Shown here in pieces: positions 22,310 through 33,476 of a stretch of DNA of 64,000 bases (position 1 is the stretch's first letter; each line of letters starts with the position of its first letter). This stretch comes from Odobenus rosmarus divergens (taxonomy: Eukaryota; Chordata; Mammalia; Carnivora; Odobenidae), in assembly GCF_000321225.1 (NCBI RefSeq), contig NW_004451512.1, positions 510,412 through 574,411 on the forward strand, in the 5' to 3' direction. Position numbers and translations under genes: made by a program. The notes under the pieces were generated by a model. That model was given only the letters and a program-made list of their open reading frames with translations. It was not told the DNA's origin and ran no database searches.

Positions 22310-23440
22310 TTTTCATAAAACTTTTTAGTGGAAGCATAACATATATACATCAAATGAATAAATCTTAGGTATATAGCTAGTTGAATTTTACATATGTGTG
22401 TAAAACTGTAAGCACTACCTAGGATCAATGTATTAAACATTTGTGACTCCCCAGACTGCTCCTTCATGCCCTTTCCTAATCGGTACCTACTCCGTGTCCT
22501 TGAACTTCATTGAAATGGAATGACAGGGTGCGTACTTCTGTTGTTTCTGGCTTCTTTCACTCAACATAATGTCTGTGACAGTCATCCATGCTGTAGTGTA
22601 TAGCAGTAATGCACCCTTTATATTGTGCAGTATTTTACATTTTGGATATACTACAATTGATTTATTTTGTTGTTGATGGACATTTTGACCATTATGAATA
22701 AAGTTGCCATGAATATTTCTGTACATGCCTTTTGGAGGACCTAGGTACATATTATTTCAAAGCAAACTAGAAGTGGAATGAGTAGATCATTGGGTAGGCT
22801 TGTTTAGCTTTAAATGCAGGGTAAATATTTTTTAAAGGGTTTTGTTTGTTGTTGTTTTGCTCTACAGTTGATACTTGAACAACACAGGTTTGAACTGCAT
22901 GGACCCACATATGTACAGATTTTTTGCAGTAGAGTCCGCTGTAAATGTATTTTCTCTTCCTTATAATTTTCTTAATAAAATTTCCTTTCTCTAGCTTACT
23001 TTATTGTAAGAACACAGTAGATGATACATAATAACATACAAAAGATGTGTTAATCGACTCCTTGGGTGATGGGTAAGGCTTCTGGTCAATAGTAGGCTAC
23101 CAGTAGTTAGGTTTTTGGGGAGTCCAAAGTTATACACGATTTTCAACTGTGCGGGAAGCGGGGGCTTGGAGCCCCTAACCCCCACATTGTTCTAGGGTCA
23201 ACTGTACTTTTAAATTGACCTCCAGCCACTTAATGTTATGAAGAGCGCCACTCCTTTGCCAACTGCGGGTAGGCTTTTCCATTCTTCTTACTCTTTGCCA
23301 ATCTGAGTGATTAAATGGTATTTGATTGTTTACATCATGTTTGATGACTGGGAATGTTAAACAATTTTTGCTATGTTACTAGACCTTCTTATCTCTTCTT
23401 TCGTAAATTGCCCATACATGTCATTGCCCTATTTGGTATT
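22310..23440 (-). mobile_element. Old L1 (L1M-type), split by a Tigger element
   Basis: Complement of an old L1 3' part: 'cttctttcactcaacataatg', 'catgctgtagtgtatagcag', 'gaccattatgaataaagttgcc', and beyond the Tigger 'gactgggaatgttaaacaa' and 'aattgcccatacatgtcattgccc'. The element is interrupted at 22865-23204, so it predates that insertion. No intact reading frame. Confidence 0.8.
22865..23204. mobile_element. Tigger-type (TcMar) MITE with TA duplications
   Basis: A 340 bp element with inverted ends: left 'cagttgatacttgaacaaca', right 'tgttctagggtcaactg'. Flanked by TA on both sides (22863-22864, 23205-23206), the hallmark of Tc1/mariner transposition. Interior landmarks are 'tttgaactgcatggaccc', 'gcttactttattgtaagaa' and 'ggggagtccaaagttatac'. 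It carries no transposase. It lies inside an old L1. Confidence 0.9.
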
Positions 23441-23594
23441 AGCTTCAGGATAGGGCAAAAAGGTGAAACATAATCCATATAGTCTGTACAAATTCACCGG
23501 CATTGTCAGAAAATGCATTAACATTTATGACCAGAACAAATTTACATTCTTTGCATAAGTTGACATCCTCCTCTATATATTTCAGAAGGAAGCT

Positions 23595-23865
23595 AACATT
23601 TACAGAACACCTCTTACTGAGCACATTGACTTTAGGACAGCCCTATTCATTTAATTTTTATAGCTTCATTTAATTTCAGTAGTAGCATTTAATTTTCACA
23701 AAAGCTCTAAAGGGCACTTAATATTCTGCCTATTTTTACAAATGTAGAAATCAAGGCTCACAGTCACACAACTCTTTAAGTGGAGGCATTGGGATTTAAG
23801 CCCAAGACACTTGAAGTCCAAAGTCAGTTTTCTTTCCACTAGATACCATTGCTCAGGGCAGTGAC
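23595..23865 (-). repeat. MIR SINE
   Basis: 'attttcacaaaagctctaaaggg', 'cctatttttacaaatgtagaaatcaaggctcac', 'gtggaggcattgggatttaagccc' and 'ttctttccactagatacc' follow the reverse MIR order, with some duplicated AT-rich text in the first third. Confidence 0.78.
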
Positions 23866-25340
23866 CCTCATTTTTATTTTTCCACTTTAGAAACTCTAAG
23901 AGGGTTCCTGAATTCCATCCTCAACACACATACACTATTCTACCACGATATATTTGTTACTTGACTATCTAAAACCTCTGTATGATTTTTCATTCTTTTT
24001 TTTAACTCTGTACACTGGATTACCTCTTCATATGGCAAAGATTTTGTGATATTTATTACCTAGAGAGTGTGAATCAATCTTTCCTGTACATGTTCTATCA
24101 AATTTGTCTTTCATTCATGATTTAGAAAAGTTTGTGAGCTCCTTATCTCATTATTGGTATCATCACAGAAATGTTCAGGCTTATAGTCAATTTGGGGAAA
24201 CATTTTGTCATATATAAGTTATAAGATTTCAGGGCATTTCCAGGTTTTGTTGTTTGGTGCCTATTCTTAAATGTTTTGAGTCAATGGTGCTCACTGTGAA
24301 GAAATTTGTTGTCAATGTCTTCACTGTAGTGATATATCATGAGTTACGTTATCTTTGTCAATATGAAATTCTTGTCAAATCATAAAGAAATTTAAATATT
24401 TTTCAAATACGTTCACATAACTCACTCTTCTTTATTAATTGGATCATTAAATAATCTAAGAGCCTATTTATTATTTCTATTAGCAATTTAACTCTTCCTC
24501 TTAATGATTTACTACTTTTGGAATCATCTTTTTTTTGTTGTTTGTTACAATTCATGTCTAAATGTCAGAATAATTTCTATTAACATCATTTGCAAATATA
24601 TGAAAAATGATTTTATTCTATGGTACAAAACCACAAAAGTATACACTGCATCTTCATGTGTATTCCCAATAAGAGAAAACTTCATGTTGACTAGGTGTCA
24701 ATGAAGACCAAATGCTTTGTTTACAATTGATTGGAAAGAATTTTCCACAGACTTGCTTCTGGCTCCATTTCAAACATTTCTTTTCCTCCACTAAGGTCAT
24801 AGAACACATTCATATTGTGATACAACATTTAGATCTGCCACTTTATGTGAAGACATCAGCTGTGTTTCCACAGTAGGCTGTAGGAATATTCCTGAAATCC
24901 ACTCCCACAAGAGGAAGGCTAGAAATATCATATGTACGAGTGATTGGGAATCACATAAATATATCCTGCTACACCAAAGCTAATGTATTTCCAAATCCAC
25001 TTGCCTTAGCTGCCCCCCCTCCCCCAATCCATGCCCACAGTGACTGATGCAACCTGCTAGGAGATCAGGTTGGATTAGAAAGATACAGAAGTCTGACCTG
25101 TTGAGACTAAAATATCTAACTTTTACAAATTTTGCAAAAACATGTGACAAGTGAATGCACTGGTAGGGTTCCTCCTAGCAAACTGAGGGTCACCAATGCT
25201 TACCTTACACCCGTTGCATGAAAAATCCACCTCTGGAGATTTTCTCCTCTCCTAGAAAAGCTTGCTCTTGGTAAGACTCAGATATCGGTCATTTAGTCGC
25301 AACTGTTTGTTTTGCACGTGTTGTGGATTAGACACCCTTT
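23866..25340. other. AT-rich unassigned sequence
   Basis: About 1.5 kb of AT-rich DNA with no confident repeat match. It could include a very old LINE or hAT remnant on the minus strand, but I could not align any motif. The frames found are short and hydrophobic by composition. Confidence 0.4.
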
Positions 25341-25344
25341 TATA

Positions 25345-25440
25345 AGAGATAGAAGGGATAAAATAACGAACAAGACAAAAATACCTCTGGCCTCGAGAAA
25401 CTTCCTTTCTAGAGCTAGAGAGACAGACTTCCGGGTGGCC
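25345..25440 (-). mobile_element. L2-like 3' fragment
   Basis: 'aataacgaacaagacaaaaatacctctggcctcgagaaacttcc' resembles the complement of the L2 3' end (copies read 'gaacaagacaaagtccctgccctcatggagctt'). Confidence 0.55.
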
Positions 25441-26104
25441 AAGTTTTTAGTACTATATTCATGCTCTCAGGAAATTTGCATTTGAGGTCCTTTATCTCTA
25501 TCTTTACTCCCGAGGTAACAACTGCAAACAGCAGGGATTTGGGGGGTGTATTTCAGATGGGGAGGGAACACTTTTCCAAGTCCATGAAGCCTTCCATTTT
25601 TTTTTCCACTTCCTTAAAGCCTTCCTTTTTTTTTATGCACAAAACGGACTTTGGCTTCCACATAGTTAAATGACTTTCCTCCAGCCCGTGCCCTTCCACT
25701 GGGAACTGTATGGTTATTGTCAGAGCCTCCAGAACAGTCTCTGGTCTCTTGACCAGGGTGTTTGAGGGCCATTTTAAATTGTACGTTAGGTTGTATCTAC
25801 TTCATGCTCTACAACAGGTCTTAAGGCTGAGGTTGAGTACAACCCTGGTAGGTAGCTAAGGTTTTTCCCTTTACCTGGTCATACTCAAACCATCCTGAGT
25901 GATGACAGTGCTTTAGGTTCAGTGCTAAATTATTTGATAGTTTAAACCCTTTGTGTGGAGGAGGCAGCCATCTTATCTCGGTTCTATTACATTGAGTTTC
26001 TCTTCTGTTTATCCATTAGTCAATATTACATTTTTTCTTTACACAAGCAACATGTTTTGTCTTTCTCATTAGTACTACTTAGAAGTTTTTAGTTTTTGAC
26101 AACT
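25441..26104. other. Unique sequence, nothing recognised
   Basis: No repeat or exon is recognised. The frame at 25461-25673 has no domain. Confidence 0.45.
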
Positions 26105-26560
26105 CATAGTAGTTACGATTCCTTTATTGCAAACAACAGGAAACTCAGACTGGCTTATAAGCTCAAATAAAGTACAGCTCACAAAACCAAAGTCTAGAGG
26201 TAGTTGAGGCTTTGGGGTTGACAGGGTCTTGTGGCTCCTGCCCCTTCTCTTGTCGTTCTCATAACCCTGCCCTCTTGTACTTGCCCCTTCATCCTCAGCC
26301 TGGCCACAGGACAGCTGCAGCAGAGAGACCTCCCATCCAATGAATGACCATGTTCAGAGAAACTCTCACCAAGGCAGCCTCTGAAGAACAAGGATATTTT
26401 CCCTTGAGGTTCTCAGAAAATCTCTTCTTTTCCTCATTGGCCCAAATGATTACACACTCATTTCTGAACCAACCACAGCCAGTGGGTTGAGATTGCCCTT
26501 GACCAGATCAGACCCTCCCCTGGAGCAAGTGGAGGTGAGGAACTGGGTTTGGATCCACTT
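26105..26560 (-). mobile_element. Old interspersed repeat, probably LTR-type
   Basis: 'gcaaacaacaggaaactcagactggcttataagctcaaataaagtacagctcac', 'tcattggcccaaatgattacac', 'tttctgaaccaaccacagccagtggg' and 'gatcagaccctcccctgg' have the layout of a common old mammalian repeat whose copies read 'attggccc...ctgaaccaatcactgtggc'. I am confident it is interspersed repeat, less of its class. Confidence 0.55.
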
Positions 26561-27529
26561 CCCTGGAGGCCCAGGGGCTCGTTGGCAAAGAGGGAAATGC
26601 CAGACAGTGCCAGAGCTCCGAGCAGCAAGGAGGAACAGGAACAGTTGTGGGCAAAGGGCAACACCGCCCTGCCATTTTGGATGTCATGCTCGTGGCCTTG
26701 GTGAGATTTTGTTAATTTCTGGACTTATTCCTCCAGTTTCCAGTTAGTAAGATCAGGCTTGGACATGCCAGGTGATGACTGTAAAAAAAGTTCATTATGT
26801 TCAGTATCTTTTGTTGAAGAGAATGAGGTGGGGTGTAGTACATACATGACTAAAATAAACACTTCATTTTTAGTCAAAGGAGTTGAATTTTAGTTTTTTG
26901 AAAATAGTCCACAGGCTTTAACCGCCAGAGTTTCCAAGGAGAGCCTGGAGAGATTTTACTGGGTAGACTTACCACACACACCCAAGCTTCCTTGATTCCG
27001 CCCAGAGGTGTACCTAATGAGGTGGTTTGGTTTCACCTGCACTTTGGCGTATCTTGAGCCACAGAGGGGCTTGGTCAGATTCTCTGCTTCTCTACCTTCT
27101 GCCTTCAGAGGCATTTTCTTTCTTGAGTCAAACCTCACATGGCTGCTGACATTTCAAGGACACAGGCTGTTCTCCCGCTCTCTTCTTTGGTGGTGGGACA
27201 GAAATGGGCTGTACAGGAATCTTTAATTTTATGTAAATGACCCACCTTTCCTTCTTCCCCTGGGGTGTTATAAAAATGAGTGTTCTAAAAACATTTTTAC
27301 AAAGTGTTCCCTTGAGATGCAAAGAAAAGTGCTGTCGCACAGCAGGTTCTCCACAAAAGCGTTTAAGTGGGGGTTGGGGGGGGAGAGTCATACACATGCC
27401 TCTGGCATTTTTCAGGTATTTGGGAATTCAAAAGAAATATATCCTTATAAAAATTATTTTGGCTTTCGCCATCAACCAGTTCACAGACCGGGCCTCTGTT
27501 CACTTTTCCCACTTGGCTGGCTGTTGACT
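26561..27529. other. Unique sequence, nothing recognised
   Basis: Several overlapping frames on both strands at 27008-27532 have no domain, and their mutual overlap suggests they are chance. Confidence 0.45.
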
Positions 27530-27760
27530 TAAACAGGGCGCCTCGATGGGCAAGGTTAACACAACAGAGTGGTGTTTGTGGAAACTGACAAAGTGATAAA
27601 CTAGGTTTGTATTTATTATTACCAAGGATACTTTTAATGTCCTTTTGATGTGCTAATAGTCCTTCCTAAGGAAAATTATGCAAACTATTAATTAAATCAA
27701 GAGCAGCAGTCCCTACTGAACTACAATATGCAGATTTGCTGATCTGGATGGACTTGAGCC
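27530..27760. promoter_or_regulatory. Candidate conserved non-coding element
   Basis: Repeat-free block with runs typical of conserved enhancers: 'aggttaacacaacagagtgg', 'tttattattaccaagg', 'ggaaaattatgcaaactatt', 'aattaaatcaagagcagcag' and 'atatgcagatttgctg'. Evidence is texture and absence of repeats only. Confidence 0.3.
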
Positions 27761-28084
27761 AGGCAGTGGCCTTTGGCTGCACAGATGCTCTCAGGGGCCA
27801 GCTCTCTCGCATCTGGTACCCCTTCCAGAAAGGGTTACGGGAACCCTGCATCCACTGGCCTCACTGGGATCTCAGGGATCCCTCCCTTGGAGGCTCCAGA
27901 CACATTGCTCCAACTCACCAGGGAGGATCAACTATAGACCCAAATGACTGAACTCAGGGACTCAGGAAGGCAATACAGAATCTTCCAGATACCCTTTGAA
28001 TTCCTAAATTGTCACTGGAGTTCCGGTATGGCTTACAACTCTTAACGGAGATGGAAGAATTATCACATTAAAAACCAAAAGCCA

Positions 28085-28260
28085 GGGTCGCCTAGGTGGC
28101 TCAGTCCGTAGGCATCTGCCTTCGGCTCGGGTCGTGATCCTGGAGTCCTGGGATGGAGCCCCGCATTGGGCTCCTAGCTCAGCGGGGAGTCTGCTTCTCC
28201 CTCTCCCTGTCCCTCACCCCTCTTTCACTCTTCCTCTAATAAATTAATTAATTAAAAAAA
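28085..28260 (+). mobile_element. Can-SINE with target duplication
   Basis: Plus-strand SINE: head 'gggtcgcctaggtggctcag', 'cgtgatcctggagtcctggg', 'ctccctctccctgtccctc', tail with 'aattaattaatt' and poly-A. Flanked by AAAAGCCA (28077-28084 and 28261-28268). Confidence 0.93.
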
Positions 28261-29649
28261 AAAAGCCAAAAAGACAATGTGAGGTGTTATAACTGGAATC
28301 TTGGTTGGCTGAGCACATTTCACCTGAGGGCTACTCATGGTCCTAGGAGCTACCATCTATAAATATGGTGTGACCATCGCTATTACTATCACTGGGCTAT
28401 TGACGCTCATTCTGGCCCAGGTTGGGCCTGAAGGCATGTATGCCGATGCTGGGCACACAGAGAGGGCAGCCATGTTATTTCTTGGTTTCAGATGTGCTCC
28501 AGTTTCATCCCCAGCCCTGGCCCTCCTGGACGCTTGGTCACACAGGCAGTGTCCATCCAGCCGACTGCCCACTCTGCCGGGTGGGGGACTTTCAGCAGCA
28601 CAGCTGCAGACAGACATCATGATGCACAGTTTTTTTTCTCTCACTCAAGGTTTATTCCCTCCCTCCCCAGAATAATCCGTTTGCCTTTTTTCTGCCTGAG
28701 CTTTTTTTAGGTCAGTCCTTTTCTCTTTCTTCTCTAAAACGTCACTGAGGGTTGCATTTCATATTTCACAATGTTCACTTTGTGAAATGCTTTCCCATGA
28801 AGACCCTCATGACTCCCAAGTCTTGAGCTGGGCACCTGTGTGAAGTTCTGTACCCCTGTCTCTGCTCCATCCTCATCCAGCCACAGAAGCAGGTGGATAA
28901 AGGTTCTTCCCTCTTCCAAGAGTATGATCAGAAAAAGGCCATGGAGGCTGCCCCCCCAGCCACCGCTCCCTTGTTAGGGGAAACCTCTGAGGCCACTACT
29001 GGAATGTAATCCTTTGGCCTAATTAAGACATTTCCTCTAGTTAAAATGAATCTTTCTAAGAGGGGTTGCTTCAGCATAAATGAGTCACTTGGGCCTTCTA
29101 AGGAGGCTTCTGACGGAGCAAAGGATGTCAGGAGATTACGGTGTAAGTTCCAGAGTGGGAATGGTGGGGCCATATTGTGGGGCCAGGGTGGGAAAAAGGT
29201 TGAGGGAGGCAGATGGCACAGGCTGGAAGAATATGTTCTGGCCTGACGAGCCTCCTTTGCCTCCCGCTGTTGCTCAGGGCTGGTCCACCCTAGGTGCGTT
29301 GGCTTCTGGAAGACGCAGGGCCCTGAGACTAGGTGCAGGGCTTGCTTGCCCTGGGCCCTAATTGACTTCAAGACAACTGGCCTCGGTAGGTTTCCTGGAT
29401 TCTGCAAAATAATCCACTAACCTAATGAAAAAGAAACTGGGCTCTCTGGTTTGGGGAGTTTATTTCCGTTATCTTTGTTAAACTGACTGGTTGTTCATGG
29501 AACTGACCAAGTGTGTCACTGAGCAGCCTGGTGGCTTTGCCCAAGAATCACAAATGAATGATATGACCAGTTCTTCTGTTCCTGTGTAACAACAGCCACA
29601 AAAAAACCAGTCTCTTTTAGTGCACAAGCGAGGCCTCTGGGAATATGGC
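28261..29649. other. Unique sequence; longest open frame of the window
   Basis: Contains the longest frame in the window, 28928-29407 minus, 159 codons. Its translation has no domain, no signal peptide and no recognisable family. Plus-strand frames overlap it (29046-29246, 29080-29361), and the region is moderately GC-rich, which lengthens chance frames. I do not call it a gene. Confidence 0.5.
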
Positions 29650-30090
29650 CTTGTACCTAAGAATGCAGATGCTGGGGTCATCGAGGCCGGGGGTCAATTT
29701 CTGAAACCCCTCTTTGTTAGCTGTGGGACCACTCCATGCTCTCATCTTTTCATCTGCAAATGGGGATACTAGTAACACCGACCTTGTAGAGTCTTTTTTT
29801 TTTTTAAGATTTTATGTATTTGAGAGAGAGAGCATGAGGGGGGAGGAGCGGAGGGAGAGGGACAAACAGACTCCATGCTGAGAGCGTGGAATCGAGGTGG
29901 GGCTCCACGCAGGGCTCGATCCCATGACCCTGAGATTATGACCTGAGCCAAAATCAAGAGTTGGACGCTTAACCGACTGAGCCACCCAGGCACCCCAGCC
30001 TTGTAGAGTTCTTTAAGGAAGAATGTTCCTGCACACGAAGGGCTCCCCCAGTGCCTGGCAAATACTAAGTATTCAATAGATGCCAATTGC
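29650..30090 (+). repeat. MIR SINE split by a Can-SINE
   Basis: Left part has 'ttagctgtgggaccactcc' and 'tcttttcatctgcaaatggggatactagtaac'. The right part (from 30010) ends 'cagtgcctggcaaatactaagtattcaatagatg'. The Can-SINE at 29793-29998 separates them. Confidence 0.82.
29793..29998 (-). mobile_element. Can-SINE with 11-bp target duplication
   Basis: Reverse SINE: oligo-T, 'aagattttatgtatttgagag', 'ggaggagcggagggagag', 'ccatgaccctgagattatgacc' and the head 'taaccgactgagccaccc'. Exact duplication CCTTGTAGAGT at 29782-29792 and 29999-30009. Confidence 0.96.
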
Positions 30091-32299
30091 TCTTTTTAAT
30101 ATTAGTCTAAGGCCAGCAGGCCAGCTGTTTAATACCTAGTGTCTTGACAATCAGGAACACTTATAGCATCTTCCCAACAAGTCTAACTTATCCCCAGAGT
30201 GGTGTCCAAGGAAGAAGACACAGCTGTGTCTAAAGGTGGCAGCAGAAGGAAAAAGGCCCCTCTCTCCAGTGTCCTATAAACCACCATTGCCATGTAGGAA
30301 GCAGCACCCACATTGCGTGTGGCCTTCTTGGGGAAGGAGCAAGGCCTGGGAATTTGGGGAACTCTGAGCTGGATTGATTCCCAGTTCACTGCTCTCAGGA
30401 AAATGATTTGTGTCCACAGTGCACGTATAGGCGTATGGCCTCAGCGCATGTACATTTACATGCACACGTGCACGCGCGTGAACACACACACACACACACA
30501 CACGTGCCAGGTTGGAACACCACTGCATTCAACGTATTTTTTTTTCTTGTCTTCCTTCTTATCTCTTACATCCTTTGCAGTCCATTCGGGCATAATTATT
30601 ATTGCTTTGCTGGCTCGGTTCTGCAGCTCTCCAGAGTGGAGCAGATGTCGACAGCTCTGAAAGATCCCATGCTATTACATAGCAGAACAAATGAGGATGT
30701 CAGAAAAGGCTCTTCAGTCTAACAAGAAAACAGAGGAAAGAGACAAAAAGAATAAAGCCTTTGGAGACCAGCAGACTCGCTCTGATTAGATCTTATGTTA
30801 ACATGATGCCCACTCTGCGTACTAAGAGTGATTTAATATGTTTAAACGATACCGGGGAAATACGACTTGGGGAAAAAAAGAGAAAGGAGAATTTCTTCCC
30901 TGGCAGGCATGATTAAGATGGTGTGGGCTCCCTAGGAACACACAACTGCAGGGTGAGACTGTGGAATACAGGCCCAAGCAGATTTGCCTACAGTGCTGGA
31001 CGGGGGTCTCTTACACTGGGCGGCTGCTGCTCTCCCCACCACCCAGGAGCCAGACAAGCTGCTAGGATGGATTACCTGGCTGGTGCAGGGTGGGGTGGTG
31101 GTCTCACTGCTGGGCCACTGTGTCTTCTCTTGAAATGGGAGGCCGCACTTTAAAAACATTTTATATATGGGGCCACGAGTCCATACGTCCTAATTTTCCC
31201 AAAACATAGATACAAAATACTCTATAGGTTTTTGGAAGCGGGGGAAAAGGAAGGCTCTAATCAAATCAATGGACCAAAGTCCCTGTGTTATAGAGAGAGC
31301 ATACCAGGCAGTTTACTAATTGAACAGGTCCTTCAGTTCCTTGCTCCGAACCTATTTACTCATTTCATATTTGTAATTCTAACTATTAATGTGATAGTTC
31401 TTTCACTAGATCACTGCAGAATAGATAGAATTTAGAATGGCCAACTGTGGGATAGTAGAGATGGAGGGAGAGGCTGTTAGATCTGTATAAAATCCTGACA
31501 GTATCAAAAAGTGCTATCTGATAATTTGACAGTAAATGAGAAGGCACAAATAGGCACAATGAAGTAGAGAACACTTTATATGTTTGTTTATTTGTTCTTA
31601 AATCCTTCCATGGGGGCTCCGAGGCAGTGGCTTGGTAGCTTTTGTTATATGAATAAAGAGTAGTACATACTTCAAAAAATCCCCAAAGAATAAACATTAA
31701 AAAAAAATAAAGCAACTCCCTGGAGGGGAACAAGTTATCAGTGTTCATTGTTGAAATGCAACAAATTGAAAACCCCGGGACATTTCCCTGGGCCCGAAAA
31801 TGCCTGGACTCTCTCATCCAGATGTTAGGACCTATCTAGAAGCACAGAAGCCCTCAATAGGAGGAGAACTCAAAGATCACCTGGTCCAGTGTTCGTTTCT
31901 GACAAGTTGGACCATGCCGGATGCCACCAAATGACATTCCCCTGTGAGATGGGGCCAGTCCATTGTCAGAGTGCTCAAATTATTAGAAAGTTCATGCTTG
32001 CCTGGATCTAAATATGCTTCTGTATTTTCACCCACTTGGCCATGGCTCTGCCTTTCAGGACCCCAGGAAGGAACAATCTAAGCCTGTTACACTTACGAGG
32101 ACAGGGATACTAATACCCACCTTCTCCCCTGCATGCCTCCCACCATAGCTCAGCCCCAATCCTTTCTCATTCTATATGGCTATGATTTCAAGTCCTCAAC
32201 TCTGTCTGCTTAGAGATGTCACCTTTATAAGGTGAGCTGATACACCAAAACCTAGCACAGTTCTCTAGGGACAAACTAAAGGGCCCAAAGATAGCCTGG
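30091..32299. other. Unique 2.2 kb with a CA microsatellite
   Basis: No transposon firmly recognised. Holds a CA repeat (30482-30505) and a candidate conserved block (30775-30875: 'ctgattagatcttatgttaac', 'ttaatatgtttaaacgatacc'). The 143-codon minus frame at 31386-31817 lacks any domain. 'agatcacctggtccagtg' near 31873 faintly resembles a MIR/L3-type SINE. Confidence 0.45.
30482..30505 (+). repeat. (CA)n microsatellite
   Basis: About 12 uninterrupted CA units, preceded by a GC-rich purine/pyrimidine alternation ('gcacacgtgcacgcgcgtg', about 30461-30480). Alternating Pu/Py sequence of this kind can adopt Z-DNA. Confidence 0.9.
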
Positions 32300-32490
32300 G
32301 GCAGTGGTTTTAGTACAAGTGGAGTCAGAACACCGTGCTCACAGCCTGGCTCTTGTACGTGACTTTGGACAAGTTACTTAATCTCCCTGAGTTTCAGTTT
32401 CCTTATCTGTAAAATGGGATAATAGTAGCCCCTGAAAGGTGAGACTAGACGAGGGAATCCATAGAGAGATGTTTACCAGATGGCAAACAC
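32300..32490 (+). repeat. MIR SINE
   Basis: 'cacagcctggctcttgtacgtgactttggacaagttacttaatctccctgag', then 'tttccttatctgtaaaatggg' follows the MIR consensus closely. Confidence 0.88.
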
Positions 32491-32659
32491 TGCAAAGGTG
32501 AGCCATCATTTTGGAGGAAGAAAGGTTACTGCCTCCCTTATATTTGACCTGCCCTCCCGTTACAATCTAAGTTTACGGTGCACTAGTCATTCATTTTGAG
32601 CCAATAACCAACTGAAACATTTCTATCATGTTCCCATAGGTTACCATCAAAGCACATCT

Positions 32660-32940
32660 GCTATTTATTCCATCTTATTTGCTTGTTTATTTTAACCAAG
32701 TGCAGGACTTTACATTTATCCCCATTAAACATAATCTTATTAGATCTGGTCCATTGTTTCAGTCTGTCAAGTCTTTTTTCCATCCCAATTCTGTCATCCA
32801 ACGTATTAGCTAGCTCTTCCAGCTTTGTGTCACCCACAAATTTTATCACCAGGCCATCAATGTCTTCATCCAAGTCATTAATAAAAATAGTTAACAAGGC
32901 AAGACGGAGGCCAGAAACCTGTGGTGGGAAAGATCCTTTC
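32660..32940 (-). mobile_element. CR1/L3-type LINE fossil, reverse transcriptase C-terminal part
   Basis: On the minus strand a continuous frame runs from about 32937 down to 32661. Its translation contains 'LLTIFINDLDEDIDGL', 'IKFVGDTKLEELANTLDD' and 'KIMFNGDKCKVLHL'. This is the CR1/L3 reverse transcriptase region from just after the PQG-type segment, across the catalytic FADD box, to the 'KFN..KCKVLHLG' block. The FADD box reads FVGD, so one catalytic aspartate position is lost and the enzyme would be inactive. CR1/L3 died out very early in mammalian evolution, so about 90 codons without a stop is noteworthy. Confidence 0.88.
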
Positions 32941-33253
32941 TCCAGATCGTCATCAATTAATTAGTACTCTATATTCAATCAGTTACTCATCTACCTGACC
33001 TGGCTACCTTCAGCTCCTGCCCAGAGGTGCATCTTGTCTTCAAGGACAGGGACTTTATCTGCCAAACCTACTGCTGCAACCTAAATGCATTCTGTTTGTA
33101 CAATACCCAAAAACCAGTCTAGCAACTCTCAGAAACGTGCTAAGTCTGGGAAAATGCACTGACTCCTTGCCTCTCACCTGGAGACCATGTCCAGTTCACC
33201 TGACCAAAGATCGTCTAACATGCCTGCCCTTTTTTTTTTTTTTAAAGATCACA
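32941..33253. other. Unique sequence ending in an oligo-T run
   Basis: No further CR1/L3 homology is readable upstream of the fossil. An oligo-T run (about 33231-33243) lies just before the next SINE. Confidence 0.4.
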
Positions 33254-33470
33254 GGGGCGCCTGGGTGACTCAGTTGGTTAAGTGTCCAACTCTTGATTTT
33301 GGCTAGGTCATGATCTCAGGGTTGTGAGATCGAGCCCCACGTCAGGGTTCTGTGCTGGGTATGGAACCTGCTTAAGATTCTCTCTCTCCCTCTCCCTCTG
33401 CCCCTCCCCCCCGCTCATGCTCTCGTGCCCTCTCTCTCTCTCCCTAAAAATAAAAAATAAAATAAAATAA
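33254..33470 (+). mobile_element. Can-SINE, full length
   Basis: Head 'ggggcgcctgggtgactcag', then 'ctcttgattttggctaggtc', 'atgatctcagggttgtgag', a CT-rich run and an (A/AATAA)n tail. Flanked by ATCACA (33248-33253, 33471-33476). Its 'caactcttgattttggct' version marks an older subtype than the 'ctgccttcggctcaggtc' copies. Confidence 0.93.
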
Positions 33471-33476
33471 ATCACA

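Noticed and set aside
28085..28150. tRNA-like sequence at SINE heads
   Set aside because: The A/B-box-like heads belong to Can-SINEs; no intact tRNA cloverleaf with proper acceptor stem.
28928..29407. Longest open frame, 159 codons, minus strand
   Set aside because: No domain or recognised family, overlapping plus-strand frames, GC-richer patch that lengthens chance frames, and no splice or promoter evidence.
31386..31817. 143-codon minus-strand frame
   Set aside because: No recognisable domain or exon borders; AT-rich chance frame.
32683..32964. Plus-strand 93-codon frame over the CR1/L3 fossil
   Set aside because: Shadow of the minus-strand reverse-transcriptase frame.
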